Shown piece after piece: positions 43,311-51,732 of a stretch of DNA of 64,000 bases. Source of the stretch: Streptomyces griseicoloratus (GTDB lineage Bacteria > Actinomycetota > Actinomycetes > Streptomycetales > Streptomycetaceae); contig NZ_JACVQF010000053.1 in the NCBI RefSeq assembly GCF_014534645.1, forward strand, positions 1 to 64,000, given 5' to 3'. How positions within the stretch are numbered: position 1 is the first letter of the stretch; each line of letters starts with the position of its first letter. The notes under the pieces were generated by a model. That model did no database searches. It saw nothing but the letters and a program-made list of their open reading frames with translations, and had not been told where the DNA came from. The translations under genes were made by a program, and so were the position numbers.

Positions 43311-44655
43311 ACAGCCGGACGCTCGCGCCGCCGTCCGCGTAGTACGCCACCGCCGACAGCGACGCCGCCGACAGCTCCATGCGGAACAGCGACTCGGGCG
43401 GGGCGCCGAGGGCGAGCTGTATGAACGTCTTGATCGGCGTCACGTGGGACACCAGCAGGACGGTACGGCCCGCGTGGGCCGCGACCAGCTTGTCGCGGGT
43501 GGCGGCGATGCGGGCGCCGGTCGCCGTGAAGCTCTCGCCTCCGCCCGTCGGCTCGGCGTCCGGGGAGGCCAGCCAGGCGTTCAGGTCGTCGGGGTAGCGC
43601 TCGCGCACCTCGGCGAAGGTGAGCCCTTCCCACGCGCCGAAGTCCGTCTCGCGCAGGCCGTCCTCGACCGTCACCTCCAGGCCCAGGCGGGCGGCGACGA
43701 CGGCGGCGGTCTCGCGGGTACGGGCCAGGGGCGAGGACACGATCGCCTGGATGGTGCCGCGCCGGGCGAGGCTCGCGGCGACCTTCTCGGCCTGCTCCCG
43801 GCCGACGGCCGACAGCGCCGGGTCGCTGCCGCCGCTCCCGGAGAACCGCTTCTGCGGGGTCAGCGGCGTCTCCCCGTGCCGGAGCAGTACGAAGGTGGCC
43901 GGGGCGCCCATGTCCGGCGGCCCCCATCCGGGCGAGGCCACGGCCTTCGCGGCCCGGACATCGGCTTCGGCACGGGCGGGCGGGGTGGTGGCGGTCCCGG
44001 ATGCAGTTGCGGTCCCGGAAGCGGGTGCGGTCCCGGAAGCGGGTGCGGCGGCACGGGCGGCGGTCTGCCCGGCGGCACCGGCAGCAGTCCGCCCGGCGGC
44101 ACCGGCGGACGGCCCCACGGCACCGGCGGCGTCACCGACCGACCCGGCGGCCTCGCCCGCGGACGCGGACGCCCGGCTGCCGACCCCCGCGGAGCGCACC
44201 CCGGCGTCCAGTTCCGCCGTCGACGACGACGGCGACCACGGCTCGCCCCGGCTCCCCGCGTCCATCGCCTCGTTGGCCAGCCGGTCGGCGTGCTTGTTGT
44301 CGGCGCGCGGGATCCACTCGTACGTCACCCGGTCCGGGGGGAAGACGCGCCCCGCCTCGGCCGCGAGCGGCTTCATGTCGGGGTGCTTGATCTTCCAGCG
44401 GCCCGACATCTGCTCGACGACGAGCTTGGAGTCCATCCGGACGCGGACGGTCGCCGACGGATCCAGCTCGTGCGCCGCGCGCAGGCCGGCGAGCAGGCCC
44501 CGGTACTCGGCCACGTTGTTCGTGACGACGCCCAGGTACTCGGCGGTCTCGACCAGGGTCTCCCCGGTCGCCGCGTCCAGCACCACCGCCCCGTAGCCGG
44601 CGGGCCCGGGGTTGCCCCGCGACCCGCCGTCGGCCTCGACGACGAACTCCCGCAC
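43285..44655 (-). CDS. Bifunctional RNase HI / acid phosphatase
   Basis: A 456-residue two-domain protein like Mycobacterium tuberculosis Rv2228c. Residues 1-130 are RNase HI (E-A-D-G-G-S-R-G-N-P-G-P-A, Asp8, Glu50, Asp75 and a D in N-K-H-A-D), which degrades RNA in RNA/DNA hybrids. The C-terminal histidine phosphatase domain starts near 250 (L-L-R-H-G-E-T and V-S-H-V-T-P) and resembles alpha-ribazole phosphatase (CobC). The linker of about 100 residues is Ala/Gly/Thr-rich and coded by degenerate repeats (43,990-44,130), longer than in mycobacteria. It is 12 bases downstream of the zinc-ribbon gene in the same operon. Confidence 0.93.
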   Translation of the reverse strand: MREFVVEADGGSRGNPGPAGYGAVVLDAATGETLVETAEYLGVVTNNVAEYRGLLAGLRAAHELDPSATVRVRMDSKLVVEQMSGRWKIKHPDMKPLAAEAGRVFPPDRVTYEWIPRADNKHADRLANEAMDAGSRGEPWSPSSSTAELDAGVRSAGVGSRASASAGEAAGSVGDAAGAVGPSAGAAGRTAAGAAGQTAARAAAPASGTAPASGTATASGTATTPPARAEADVRAAKAVASPGWGPPDMGAPATFVLLRHGETPLTPQKRFSGSGGSDPALSAVGREQAEKVAASLARRGTIQAIVSSPLARTRETAAVVAARLGLEVTVEDGLRETDFGAWEGLTFAEVRERYPDDLNAWLASPDAEPTGGGESFTATGARIAATRDKLVAAHAGRTVLLVSHVTPIKTFIQLALGAPPESLFRMELSAASLSAVAYYADGGASVRLFNDTSHLR

Positions 44656-44667
44656 CGCAGGGACCCC

Positions 44668-45411
44668 CTACAGCCCGGAGTCGGAGGTGCGCACCAGGAT
44701 GCGGCGGCAGTTCTCGCACCGCACCACGGTGTCCGGCGCCGCCGAGCGGATCTCGCTCAGCTCGGTGATCGCCAGCTCCTGGCGGCACCCCTGGCAGGTC
44801 CGCTGGTACAGCTTGGCGGCGCCGATGCCGCCCTGCTGCTCGCGCAGCTTGTCGTAGAGCTTCAGCAGGTCGGCGGGGACCGAGGCGGCGACGACCTCGC
44901 GCTCCTTGGTGACCGACGCCGTCTCGGCGTCGATCTCCTCGAAGGCCGCGTTCCGGCGCGCGGTGGCGTCGTCGATCTTCGCCTGCACGGAGGCGACCCG
45001 CTCGGTCAGCTCGCCGACCCGCTCCTGCGCGGACTCGCGGCGCTCCATCACCTCCAGGACGACGTCCTCCAGGTCGCCCTGCCGCTTGGCGAGGGAGGCG
45101 ATCTCGCGCTGGAGGTTCTCCAGGTCCTTCGGGGAGGTGACGGCGCCGGAGTCCAGGCGCTGCTGGTCGCGGGCCGCCCGCTGGCGCACCTGGTCCACGT
45201 CCTGCTCGGCCTTGGTCTGCTCGCGGGCGCAGTCGCTCTCCTCGGTCTGCGCGGCCACCAGGAGGTCGCGCAGCTGCGTGTGGTCCTTGGTCAGCGACTC
45301 GATCTCGGCGTGCTCGGGCAGGGACTTCCGCCGGTGCGCGAGCTGCTGCAGGCGGACGTCGAGGTCCTGGACGTCGAGGAGGCGGATCTGGTCGGCGGGC
45401 GCGGCGTTCAG
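44668..45411 (-). CDS. Zinc-ribbon coiled-coil protein, CTG start
   Basis: A 247-residue protein made of a long antiparallel coiled coil (about 10-185) and a C-terminal C4 zinc ribbon (C-Q-G-C and C-E-N-C). It belongs to the conserved actinobacterial CT398/FlgZ-like family encoded between nif3 and the RNase HI gene; its role is unknown. No ATG/GTG/TTG lies before the conserved M/L-N-A-A-P-A-D-Q-I-R-L-L-D. The start appears to be CTG at 45411, seven bases after AGGAG, overlapping the TGA of the upstream gene. Confidence 0.85.
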   Translation of the reverse strand: MNAAPADQIRLLDVQDLDVRLQQLAHRRKSLPEHAEIESLTKDHTQLRDLLVAAQTEESDCAREQTKAEQDVDQVRQRAARDQQRLDSGAVTSPKDLENLQREIASLAKRQGDLEDVVLEVMERRESAQERVGELTERVASVQAKIDDATARRNAAFEEIDAETASVTKEREVVAASVPADLLKLYDKLREQQGGIGAAKLYQRTCQGCRQELAITELSEIRSAAPDTVVRCENCRRILVRTSDSGL

Positions 45412-46259
45412 TTGGGGGCTCCTGCGGTCGTGTCGGGGGACGCCGCGTGGGCGGTCCAGGGGTCGGTGACCGTCTTCGAGACGTGGACCCTGAGGTCCCA
45501 TCCGTTGCGGTCGGAGATCTCGTCGAGCTGGGCTGCGGCCAGCTCGCACCAGGGCCATTCGGTGGCCCAGTGCGCCGCGTCGAGCAGCGCGAGGGGGCTG
45601 TGGGCGCGGGCCTCGGAGGCGGGGTGGTGGCGCAGGTCCGCGGTGAGGAAGGCGTCGACGCCGGCCGCCCGTACGTGGTCGAAGAGGCCGTCGCCGGAGC
45701 CGCCGCTGACGGCGACCGTGCGGACGGACGCCTCGGGGTCGCCGGCCACACGGATGCCCTGCGCGGTGGCGGGCAGCCGCTCGGCGGCGCGGGCGGCGAA
45801 CTCGCGGACGGTCAGCGGGTGGTCCAGCTCGCACACGCGGCCGAGGCCGCGGCGCCCGTCGGGGTCCGCGGGGTCCGGTACGAGGGGCCGTACGACCCGC
45901 AGGTCGAGCGCGCCGGCCAGGGCGTCGCTGACGCCGGGGTCGGCGGTGTCGGCGTTGGTGTGGGCGACGTGCAGCGCGATGTCGTTCTTGATGAGCGTGT
46001 GCACCACGCGGCCCTTGAAGGTGGAGGCGGCGACCGTCGTCGTCCCCCGCAGGTAGAGCGGGTGGTGGGTCACGAGCAGGTCGGCGCCGAGCTTCACGGC
46101 CTCGTCGACGATCTCCTGCACGGGGTCGACGGCGAACAGGACCCGGGAGACCTCCTGGCCGGGGTCGCCCACGACGGTGCCGACCGCGTCCCAGGACTCG
46201 GCCCGCTCGGCGGGCCACAGGTTCTCCAGCGCGGCGATGACTTCTGACAGACGGGGCAC
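45408..46259 (-). CDS. Nif3-like dinuclear metal centre protein
   Basis: A 283-residue NIF3/DUF34 family protein, a widely conserved di-metal protein proposed to act as a GTP cyclohydrolase-like enzyme or metal chaperone. Metal-binding segments T-H-H-P-L-Y, H-T-N-A-D and the late H-W-A-T-E-W-P are visible. The GTG at 46259 starts a typical P-R-L-S-E-V-I-A-A-L-E-N-L-W-P-A. It heads the operon nif3 - zinc ribbon - RNase HI/phosphatase. Confidence 0.92.
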   Translation of the reverse strand: MPRLSEVIAALENLWPAERAESWDAVGTVVGDPGQEVSRVLFAVDPVQEIVDEAVKLGADLLVTHHPLYLRGTTTVAASTFKGRVVHTLIKNDIALHVAHTNADTADPGVSDALAGALDLRVVRPLVPDPADPDGRRGLGRVCELDHPLTVREFAARAAERLPATAQGIRVAGDPEASVRTVAVSGGSGDGLFDHVRAAGVDAFLTADLRHHPASEARAHSPLALLDAAHWATEWPWCELAAAQLDEISDRNGWDLRVHVSKTVTDPWTAHAASPDTTAGAPN

Positions 46260-46446
46260 GGATGCAAGGCTACCTGGCTGTTCTGCGCCGTTGTACCGCC
46301 GCGGCCGTCCCGGTCCCGCGCAGCACAATCCCCTCCCTTCCCTCAGGCGAATCGTTCCTGTGCCACTCATACGTGTGATGGGGACCGCCGCCGCTCCGCC
46401 GCCCGGGCGTACGAAAACTAGCTTCGTCACCGGAGGTGACCGAACG

Positions 46447-47637
46447 ATGACGGTCTGTGCCATCGAACCTTCGGCGGACCACGCGGACGACGGGACGCCG
46501 CGGGCGGGCTGCACCATCGCCGCGGAGGGCGCCTACGCCGCGCGCCTCGCCCTCAGCGGCGACTGCCGGTACCCCGAGCGCTGGACCCTGGACGGCCCCG
46601 AGCCGTACGCGGTGCCGCTGCCCGGCAACCAGCCCGAGCAGCCCGGAACCGAGGTGCATCCCATGGGCGACGGACGGGTCCTCGTCCACCGGGTCGCGGC
46701 CGGACGCCACCTGTTCTCCCTCCTCTACCCGACCGGTCCCGGCACCGGCGAGCTGCCGCTCGGCGCGGTCGAGTGCCCGGACGGCGCCACCCGGCTGCGG
46801 CTGCTGCCGCCGGCCCCGGGCGGCGAGCGGGCGTACGCCCTGGCCGTCGGCCCGCGCTCGACGACCCTGTGGCAGGTGGCGGGCGGCGCCTTCGGGCCCG
46901 AGTACCTCGCGGAGATCCCCGGCCGCTGCTCGGGCGGGGTCTGGCTGGACCGCGCGGGACGGATGCTGGCCGTGGACCGGGAGACCGGCGGGCGCACCAA
47001 GGCGATCGTGGTGGACCTGGAGCGGGGCGGCGAGGTGTCGCCGCTGCTGCAGATCGCCGCCGACAGCGACGACCGGGTGCTGCTCGCCGACCCGGACAGC
47101 GGGCTGCTGCTGATCCGCTCGGACGCGCCGTCGCCGGGCCGGGACCGGCTGGGCTGGGGGGTGCTGGGCAGCACGCTGCCGGTGCGTTTCCCGGAGTGCC
47201 TGCGGCTGCCGGAGTGCACCGTCACGCCGTTCGCGATCCAGCCCGGCCAGGTGCTGACGCCCGAGCGCTGTGCGGTGGCGCTGCGCTTCGACGGTTCCTT
47301 CGGAAGCTGGATCGGTGTGTGGCGGCCCGCCGAGCGGCAGGTGCACCATCTCCCGGCGCCCGAGGGGTGGCTGGCGGGCGCCGGGCTGTGGACGGTGGAC
47401 GGGGAGCTGCGTCTGCCGTACGCCACCGCCGAGTCGCCGTGCGGACTGGCGCGGCTGACGGCACCCGCCATGGACGAGGAGACGAGGGCGGCGAAGGGGG
47501 GGTCACCGGACGGACCGGCACAGCGGGCCCCGCGGGTCCCCCTGGAGCCGCCGGCCCCTGCGGCCCCTCCGGCGCCCGCCGCGCCGCGCCCGGTGCCGCT
47601 GCAGGAGGCGCCATTGGCACGGCTTGTAACGAACTAG
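46447..47637 (+). CDS. Hypothetical protein, beta-rich with Pro/Ala tail
   Basis: A 396-residue soluble protein of unknown function. Residues 1-340 contain repeated beta-type segments ending in short acidic turns (G-V-W-L-D-R-A-G-R-M-L-A-V-D-R, V-L-L-A-D-P-D-S-G-L-L-L-I), suggesting a beta-propeller. The last 55 residues are Pro/Ala-rich and disordered. A strong GGAGGTGA site precedes the ATG. It is divergent from the nif3 operon. Confidence 0.7.
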   Translation: MTVCAIEPSADHADDGTPRAGCTIAAEGAYAARLALSGDCRYPERWTLDGPEPYAVPLPGNQPEQPGTEVHPMGDGRVLVHRVAAGRHLFSLLYPTGPGTGELPLGAVECPDGATRLRLLPPAPGGERAYALAVGPRSTTLWQVAGGAFGPEYLAEIPGRCSGGVWLDRAGRMLAVDRETGGRTKAIVVDLERGGEVSPLLQIAADSDDRVLLADPDSGLLLIRSDAPSPGRDRLGWGVLGSTLPVRFPECLRLPECTVTPFAIQPGQVLTPERCAVALRFDGSFGSWIGVWRPAERQVHHLPAPEGWLAGAGLWTVDGELRLPYATAESPCGLARLTAPAMDEETRAAKGGSPDGPAQRAPRVPLEPPAPAAPPAPAAPRPVPLQEAPLARLVTN

Positions 47638-47734
47638 TGCCGGTTGGCGTGGCCGCCTGGATTCGGCCCGAGGTGTGCCGGTTACACTCGCCCGGCTGTA
47701 GGAAAGATCATGTTGACGGGGTGAATTCCTTCCG

Positions 47735-47902
47735 ATGAGCGACGCCAGCACGACCCAGCCGATGCAGGCCGACGGTGCCGACGTTCAGGAGACCGCCACC
47801 GGCCACGGCCGGCACCGCGGCCCGGTCTCCACCCAGGACGGCGCGGCCGTACCGCGCGGCCGCCACCGCAAGCCGGCCGAGGAGGCCGAAACGGCGGCCT
47901 GA
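47735..47902 (+). CDS. Small conserved-looking basic protein (55 aa)
   Basis: A 55-residue ORF, M-S-D-A-S-T-T-Q-P-M followed by H-G-R-H-R-G-P and R-G-R-H-R-K-P-A-E-E, with good Streptomyces codon bias. It is followed immediately by a terminator hairpin, which supports an independent transcription unit. It has no recognisable domain; the two R-H-R-x-P motifs could bind nucleic acid or acidic partners. Confidence 0.6.
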   Translation: MSDASTTQPMQADGADVQETATGHGRHRGPVSTQDGAAVPRGRHRKPAEEAETAA

Positions 47903-47927
47903 CGGCCCATCAAGAAGCAAGCGGCTC

Positions 47928-47960
47928 CGGCCCCGTTCGTCACACCGATGAGCGGGGCCG
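47928..47960 (+). terminator. Terminator hairpin
   Basis: CGGCCCCG at 47928-47935 pairs with 47953-47960 around a 17-base loop, followed by TTGT. It terminates the small-protein gene and may also serve the convergent MaoC gene. Confidence 0.7.
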
Positions 47961-48040
47961 TTGTCGTTCACCCGTCGTCGTTCAGGCGTTGCCGTCCATC
48001 CGTCGTCGTTCACGCGTTGCCGTCCACCCGTTGTCGTTCA
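47961..48040. repeat. Tandem 28-bp repeat at the end of the MaoC gene
   Basis: Two nearly identical 28-base units (47976-48003 and 48004-48031) are flanked on both sides by the shorter copy TGTCGTTCACCCGT (47962-47975 and 48032-48045). Each copy contains GTCGTTCA, which on the minus strand supplies the TGA stop of the MaoC gene, so stop codons are repeated in tandem. Confidence 0.75.
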
Positions 48041-48898
48041 CCCGTACCGGACGACGGTGTCGGCGAGCACGGCGGCGTCCGCGCGCTCGACGGCGCCGAC
48101 GGTCACCCGCACGGTCCCGGCCTCCGGCCGCCACATGCACACCCGCAGGGTCTCCCCCGGGTACACGACCCCGGCGAAACGGGCGCGGTAGTCGCGCACC
48201 CGGCCCACCTCGCCGTCGAGCAGCGTGTCGACGACCGCCTTGAGCGTGCTGCCGTAGGTGCACAGCCCGTGCAGGACGGGCCGGTCGAACCCGGCGCGGG
48301 CGGCGAAGTCGGGGTCCGCGTGCAGCGGGTTCCAGTCGCCGCAGAGCCGGTACAGCAGCGCCTGGTCCTCCCGGACGGCCCGCTCGACGACGGCGTCGGG
48401 CTCGCCCTCCGGGTCCGCGGCGCGGCCGGACGGCCCGCGCTCCCCGCCCCAGCCGCCCTCCCCCCGTACGTAGATCTCGGCGTCGTCGGTCCACAGCGGG
48501 CCGTCGGCGTCGGTGACCTCGGTGCGCAGCACGAGGACGGCCGCCTTGCCCTTGTCGTACACGGCGACGACGCGCGAGAGAGCGGTCGCCCGGCCCGACA
48601 CCGGGACGGGCCGGTGCACCCGCAGCCGCTGCCCTCCGTGCAGGACGCGGGCCAGGTCGACGTCGACCCCGGGGCTGTCCAGGGCGCCGATCACCCCCGG
48701 GGCGCCGCCGCCCGCGACGGTGGCGAAGCTCGGCAGGACGTGCAGCCGGGACTCCAAGGTGTAGCGCAGCTCCCGGGGATCGGTGGCGGGCACGCCGGCG
48801 CCGATGCCGAGGTGGTAGAGGAGCACGTCCTTCCGGTCCCAGGCGATCTCACGGGAGCGGGGCGCGGCGGCGAGCGCCTCGGCTGCGTCGATGGGCAT
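48038..48898 (-). CDS. MaoC-like (R)-enoyl-CoA hydratase
   Basis: A 286-residue double hot-dog hydratase of the MaoC/HSD17B4 type, which hydrates trans-2-enoyl-CoA in fatty-acid or steroid side-chain degradation. The N-terminal half matches the degenerate first hot-dog (L-L-Y-H-L-G-I-G-A-G). The C-terminal half carries the active-site motif Y-R-L-C-G-D-W-N-P-L-H-A-D-P with catalytic Asp/His and G-F-D-R-P-V-L-H-G-L-C-T. The ATG at 48898 follows AGGAG. The presence of a KstR-type regulator 8.6 kb away is suggestive, but no KstR box is seen here. Confidence 0.9.
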   Translation of the reverse strand: MPIDAAEALAAAPRSREIAWDRKDVLLYHLGIGAGVPATDPRELRYTLESRLHVLPSFATVAGGGAPGVIGALDSPGVDVDLARVLHGGQRLRVHRPVPVSGRATALSRVVAVYDKGKAAVLVLRTEVTDADGPLWTDDAEIYVRGEGGWGGERGPSGRAADPEGEPDAVVERAVREDQALLYRLCGDWNPLHADPDFAARAGFDRPVLHGLCTYGSTLKAVVDTLLDGEVGRVRDYRARFAGVVYPGETLRVCMWRPEAGTVRVTVGAVERADAAVLADTVVRYG

Positions 48899-49193
48899 GG
48901 CTTCTCCTGTCGGGGGCGGTGGGGGGCGCGGCCGCTCGGAGCCCGTGCGCCGAACGTCGTGCTCTCGGCCCGGTCGCGCCCTTGCGTCGGGGTTCCGTCG
49001 CCCGCACCGTAGGCCGAAGGCTCTTGTTCTCCCCAAGAGAAGGTCACGTTTTCGTTAGGGACTCGAAACAACGGAATAGTTGCCCCGGCACACGGGGTTC
49101 AGCCTGCACGTATCCGGCATCCATGCATCACGTACTCCCGCATCCATGCATCCGTACCGACTCGCTGACTCCCCGGCCCGGAGGCCCCACGCA

Positions 49194-50933
49194 ATGACCC
49201 ACACGACGACCGACGAACCCACCCGGAGTGCGAGCGGGGCCACCGTCCCGGTGCTCGCCTTCGCGGGCATCGTCGTCGCGGTGATGCAGACCCTGCTCGT
49301 CCCGGTCATCAAGGACCTGCCCCAACTCCTGGACACCACACCCAGCAACGCCACCTGGGTCCTGACCTCCACCCTCCTGTCGGGAGCCGTGGCCACGCCG
49401 ATCATGGGCCGCCTCGGCGACCTCTACGGCAAGCGGCGCATGCTGATATCCAGCCTGGCCGTGATGGTGGCCGGCGCGCTGGTGAGCGCGTTCACCGACG
49501 CCCTGCTCCCCATGATCGTCGGCCGTACCCTCCAGGGCTTCGCGATGGGCGCGATACCGCTCGGCATCGGCCTGATGCGTGACATGCTGCCCCGCGAACG
49601 GCTCGGCTCGGCGATGGCGCTGATGAGCTCCTCGATCGGCGTCGGCGGCGGCCTCGCGCTGCCCGCCGCCGCACTGGTCGCCCAGCACACCGACTGGCAC
49701 GCCCTGTTCTACGGTGCCGCCGGTCTCGGCGTCGTGGCGATCGCCCTGACCCTCCTCGTCGTACCGGAGTCACCGCTGCGCGCGAAGGGCTCCTTCGACC
49801 TGCCGGGCGCCCTCGGCCTGTCGGCGGGCCTGGTCCTCTTCCTGCTGCCGATCACCAAGGGCAGTGACTGGGGCTGGTCGTCGGCCACCACCCTCGGCCT
49901 GTTCGCCGCGGCCGTCGTGGTCCTCGTCCTGTGGGGCCTGATGGAGCTGCGCCTGAAGGCCCCGCTGGTCGACCTGCGCACCACGGCCCGCCGCGAGGTC
50001 CTCCTCACCAACCTGGCCTCGATCATGGTCGGCGTCTCCTTCTACGTCGTCTCCCTCGTCCTGCCCCAGCTCCTCCAGCTGCCCTCCGCCACCGGCTACG
50101 GCCTCGGCCAGTCGATGGTGGTCGCCGGCCTGTGCGTGGCCCCGCTGGGTCTGACGATGATGTTCACGGCCCCCGTGTACGCCCGTCTGTCGGCCCGCTA
50201 CGGACCCCGGACGACCCTGATCATCGGGCTGCTGGTCATCGCGGTCGGCTACGCCGGCGGGCTCGGCCTGATGGACGCCGCCTGGCAGACCGTCATCACC
50301 TCGGTGATGCTCGGCGCCGGCATCGGCCTCGCGTACTCCTCCCTGCCCGCGCTGATCGTCGGTGCGGTGCCGGCCTCGGAGACGGGCGCGGCCAACGGCC
50401 TCAACACCCTGATGCGGTCCATCGGGACGTCGGTGTCGAGCGCCGTCATCGGCATGGTGCTGGCGAACACGGCGAACGACGTCGGCGGGGTGGCCGTCCC
50501 CACCATGCACGGCTTCCGCGTCTCCTTCCTGATCGCCACCGCCGCGGTCGCCGTCGGCCTGCTCCTGGCCTTCTTCCTCCCGAGCCGGCGCCCCCGGGCG
50601 ACCACGCAGCTGCGCGCGAGCAGCGAGGAGGACGCGAACCTGGCCCGTGCCGAGGAGGCGCTGCGCGGCTTCAGGGGCCGGGTGCTGTCCGCCGACGGCG
50701 CTCCCGTGGCCCGTGCCAAGGTCACCCTGATCGACCGCCACGGTCGGCAGGCGGGCGCGACCCTCTCCGCGGACGACGGCTCCTACGCCCTCGCCGTCCC
50801 CGCCGAGGGTGCGTACGTCCTGGCCGCCCGCGCGCCGGGCCACGGCCCGCTCGCCCACGCGGCGACGCACGCGGGCGACGACCGCCCGGTCGACGTGGAC
50901 CTGGCCCTGCCGGGCGAGACGGTCTCGGCCTGA
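49194..50933 (+). CDS. MFS transporter (DHA2/EmrB type) with C-terminal beta domain
   Basis: A 579-residue transporter. The first 470 residues are a 14-helix DHA2/EmrB-QacA drug exporter (W-V-L-T-S-T-L-L-S-G-A-V-A-T-P, G-R-L-G-D-L-Y-G-K-R-R, and L-G-I-G-L-M-R-D-M-L-P). A cytoplasmic extension from about 495 to 575 is a carboxypeptidase-regulatory-like beta-sandwich (F-R-G-R-V-L-S-A-D-G-A-P-V-A-R-A-K-V-T-L). Such a fused tail is uncommon and may sense a ligand or mediate assembly. The ATG at 49194 follows GGAGG; an upstream ATG at 49146 is possible. Confidence 0.9.
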   Translation: MTHTTTDEPTRSASGATVPVLAFAGIVVAVMQTLLVPVIKDLPQLLDTTPSNATWVLTSTLLSGAVATPIMGRLGDLYGKRRMLISSLAVMVAGALVSAFTDALLPMIVGRTLQGFAMGAIPLGIGLMRDMLPRERLGSAMALMSSSIGVGGGLALPAAALVAQHTDWHALFYGAAGLGVVAIALTLLVVPESPLRAKGSFDLPGALGLSAGLVLFLLPITKGSDWGWSSATTLGLFAAAVVVLVLWGLMELRLKAPLVDLRTTARREVLLTNLASIMVGVSFYVVSLVLPQLLQLPSATGYGLGQSMVVAGLCVAPLGLTMMFTAPVYARLSARYGPRTTLIIGLLVIAVGYAGGLGLMDAAWQTVITSVMLGAGIGLAYSSLPALIVGAVPASETGAANGLNTLMRSIGTSVSSAVIGMVLANTANDVGGVAVPTMHGFRVSFLIATAAVAVGLLLAFFLPSRRPRATTQLRASSEEDANLARAEEALRGFRGRVLSADGAPVARAKVTLIDRHGRQAGATLSADDGSYALAVPAEGAYVLAARAPGHGPLAHAATHAGDDRPVDVDLALPGETVSA

Positions 50934-50952
50934 CCCCCCGGCGTCAGCCAGC

Positions 50953-50989
50953 CCGCACCCCCTGTCGCACGACGCGGCAGGGGGTGCGG
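50953..50989 (+). terminator. Terminator hairpin after the MFS gene
   Basis: A perfect 12-base inverted repeat, CCGCACCCCCTG at 50953-50964 with 50978-50989 and a 13-base loop, starts 20 bases after the MFS stop codon. Confidence 0.75.
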
Positions 50990-51058
50990 CAGCATGGGCG
51001 CCTGCACGGACGTACCACCCAGCACGAAGCACCAGCACGTACCACCGAAGGGACCTCC

Positions 51059-51709
51059 ATGACCGCGGCGCCCCCGCCCGAGATCCTTGCCGCCTTCGAG
51101 GCCGCGAAGGGGTTCATGCCCACGCACGAGGGCCTGGCCCTGTACGCGGCGGCGGTGGAGGCGGGCGGGCTCGGGCTGCCGCTCCTGGAGGTCGGCAGCT
51201 ACTGCGGGCGCTCCACGCTCCTGCTCGCCGACGCGGCCCGCCGGGCCGGCGTCACCGCGCTCACCGTCGACCACCACCGGGGCAGCGAGGAGCAGCAGCC
51301 CGGCTGGGACTACCACGACCCGGAGACCGTCGACCCCGAACTCGGCGTGATGGACACCCTCCCCGCCTTCCGCCGCACCCTGCACCGGGCCGGCCTGGAG
51401 GAGCACGTGGTGGCGCTGGTCGGCCGCTCACCGCAGGTGGCGGCGGTCTGGAACTCCCCGCTGGCCCTGGTCTTCGTCGACGGCGGCCACACCGACGAGC
51501 ACGCGAACGCCGACTACGAGGGCTGGGCCCCGCACGTCGCCGAGGGCGGCCTGCTGGTCATCCACGACGTCTTCCCGGACCCGGCGGACGAGTTCACGGG
51601 CCAGGCCCCGTACCGCGTCTACCTCCGGGCCCTCGCGTCCGGCGCGTTCACCGAGGTCTCGGTGACCGACTCGCTGCGCGTCCTGCGGCGAACGGACGCG
51701 GGGATCTGA
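51059..51709 (+). CDS. Class I SAM-dependent methyltransferase
   Basis: A 216-residue methyltransferase of the Methyltransf_24-like group. The SAM-binding strand-loop is L-L-E-V-G-S-Y-C-G-R-S-T, with V-F-V-D-G-G-H-T-D-E and G-G-L-L-V-I-H-D-V-F for later strands; the D-G-G-H motif resembles cephalosporin-hydroxylase/metal-dependent O-methyltransferases. The substrate is unknown. It is followed 23 bases later by the amidase gene. Confidence 0.87.
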   Translation: MTAAPPPEILAAFEAAKGFMPTHEGLALYAAAVEAGGLGLPLLEVGSYCGRSTLLLADAARRAGVTALTVDHHRGSEEQQPGWDYHDPETVDPELGVMDTLPAFRRTLHRAGLEEHVVALVGRSPQVAAVWNSPLALVFVDGGHTDEHANADYEGWAPHVAEGGLLVIHDVFPDPADEFTGQAPYRVYLRALASGAFTEVSVTDSLRVLRRTDAGI

Positions 51710-51732
51710 GGGGCGCGGTTAGAGTCGCAGAC

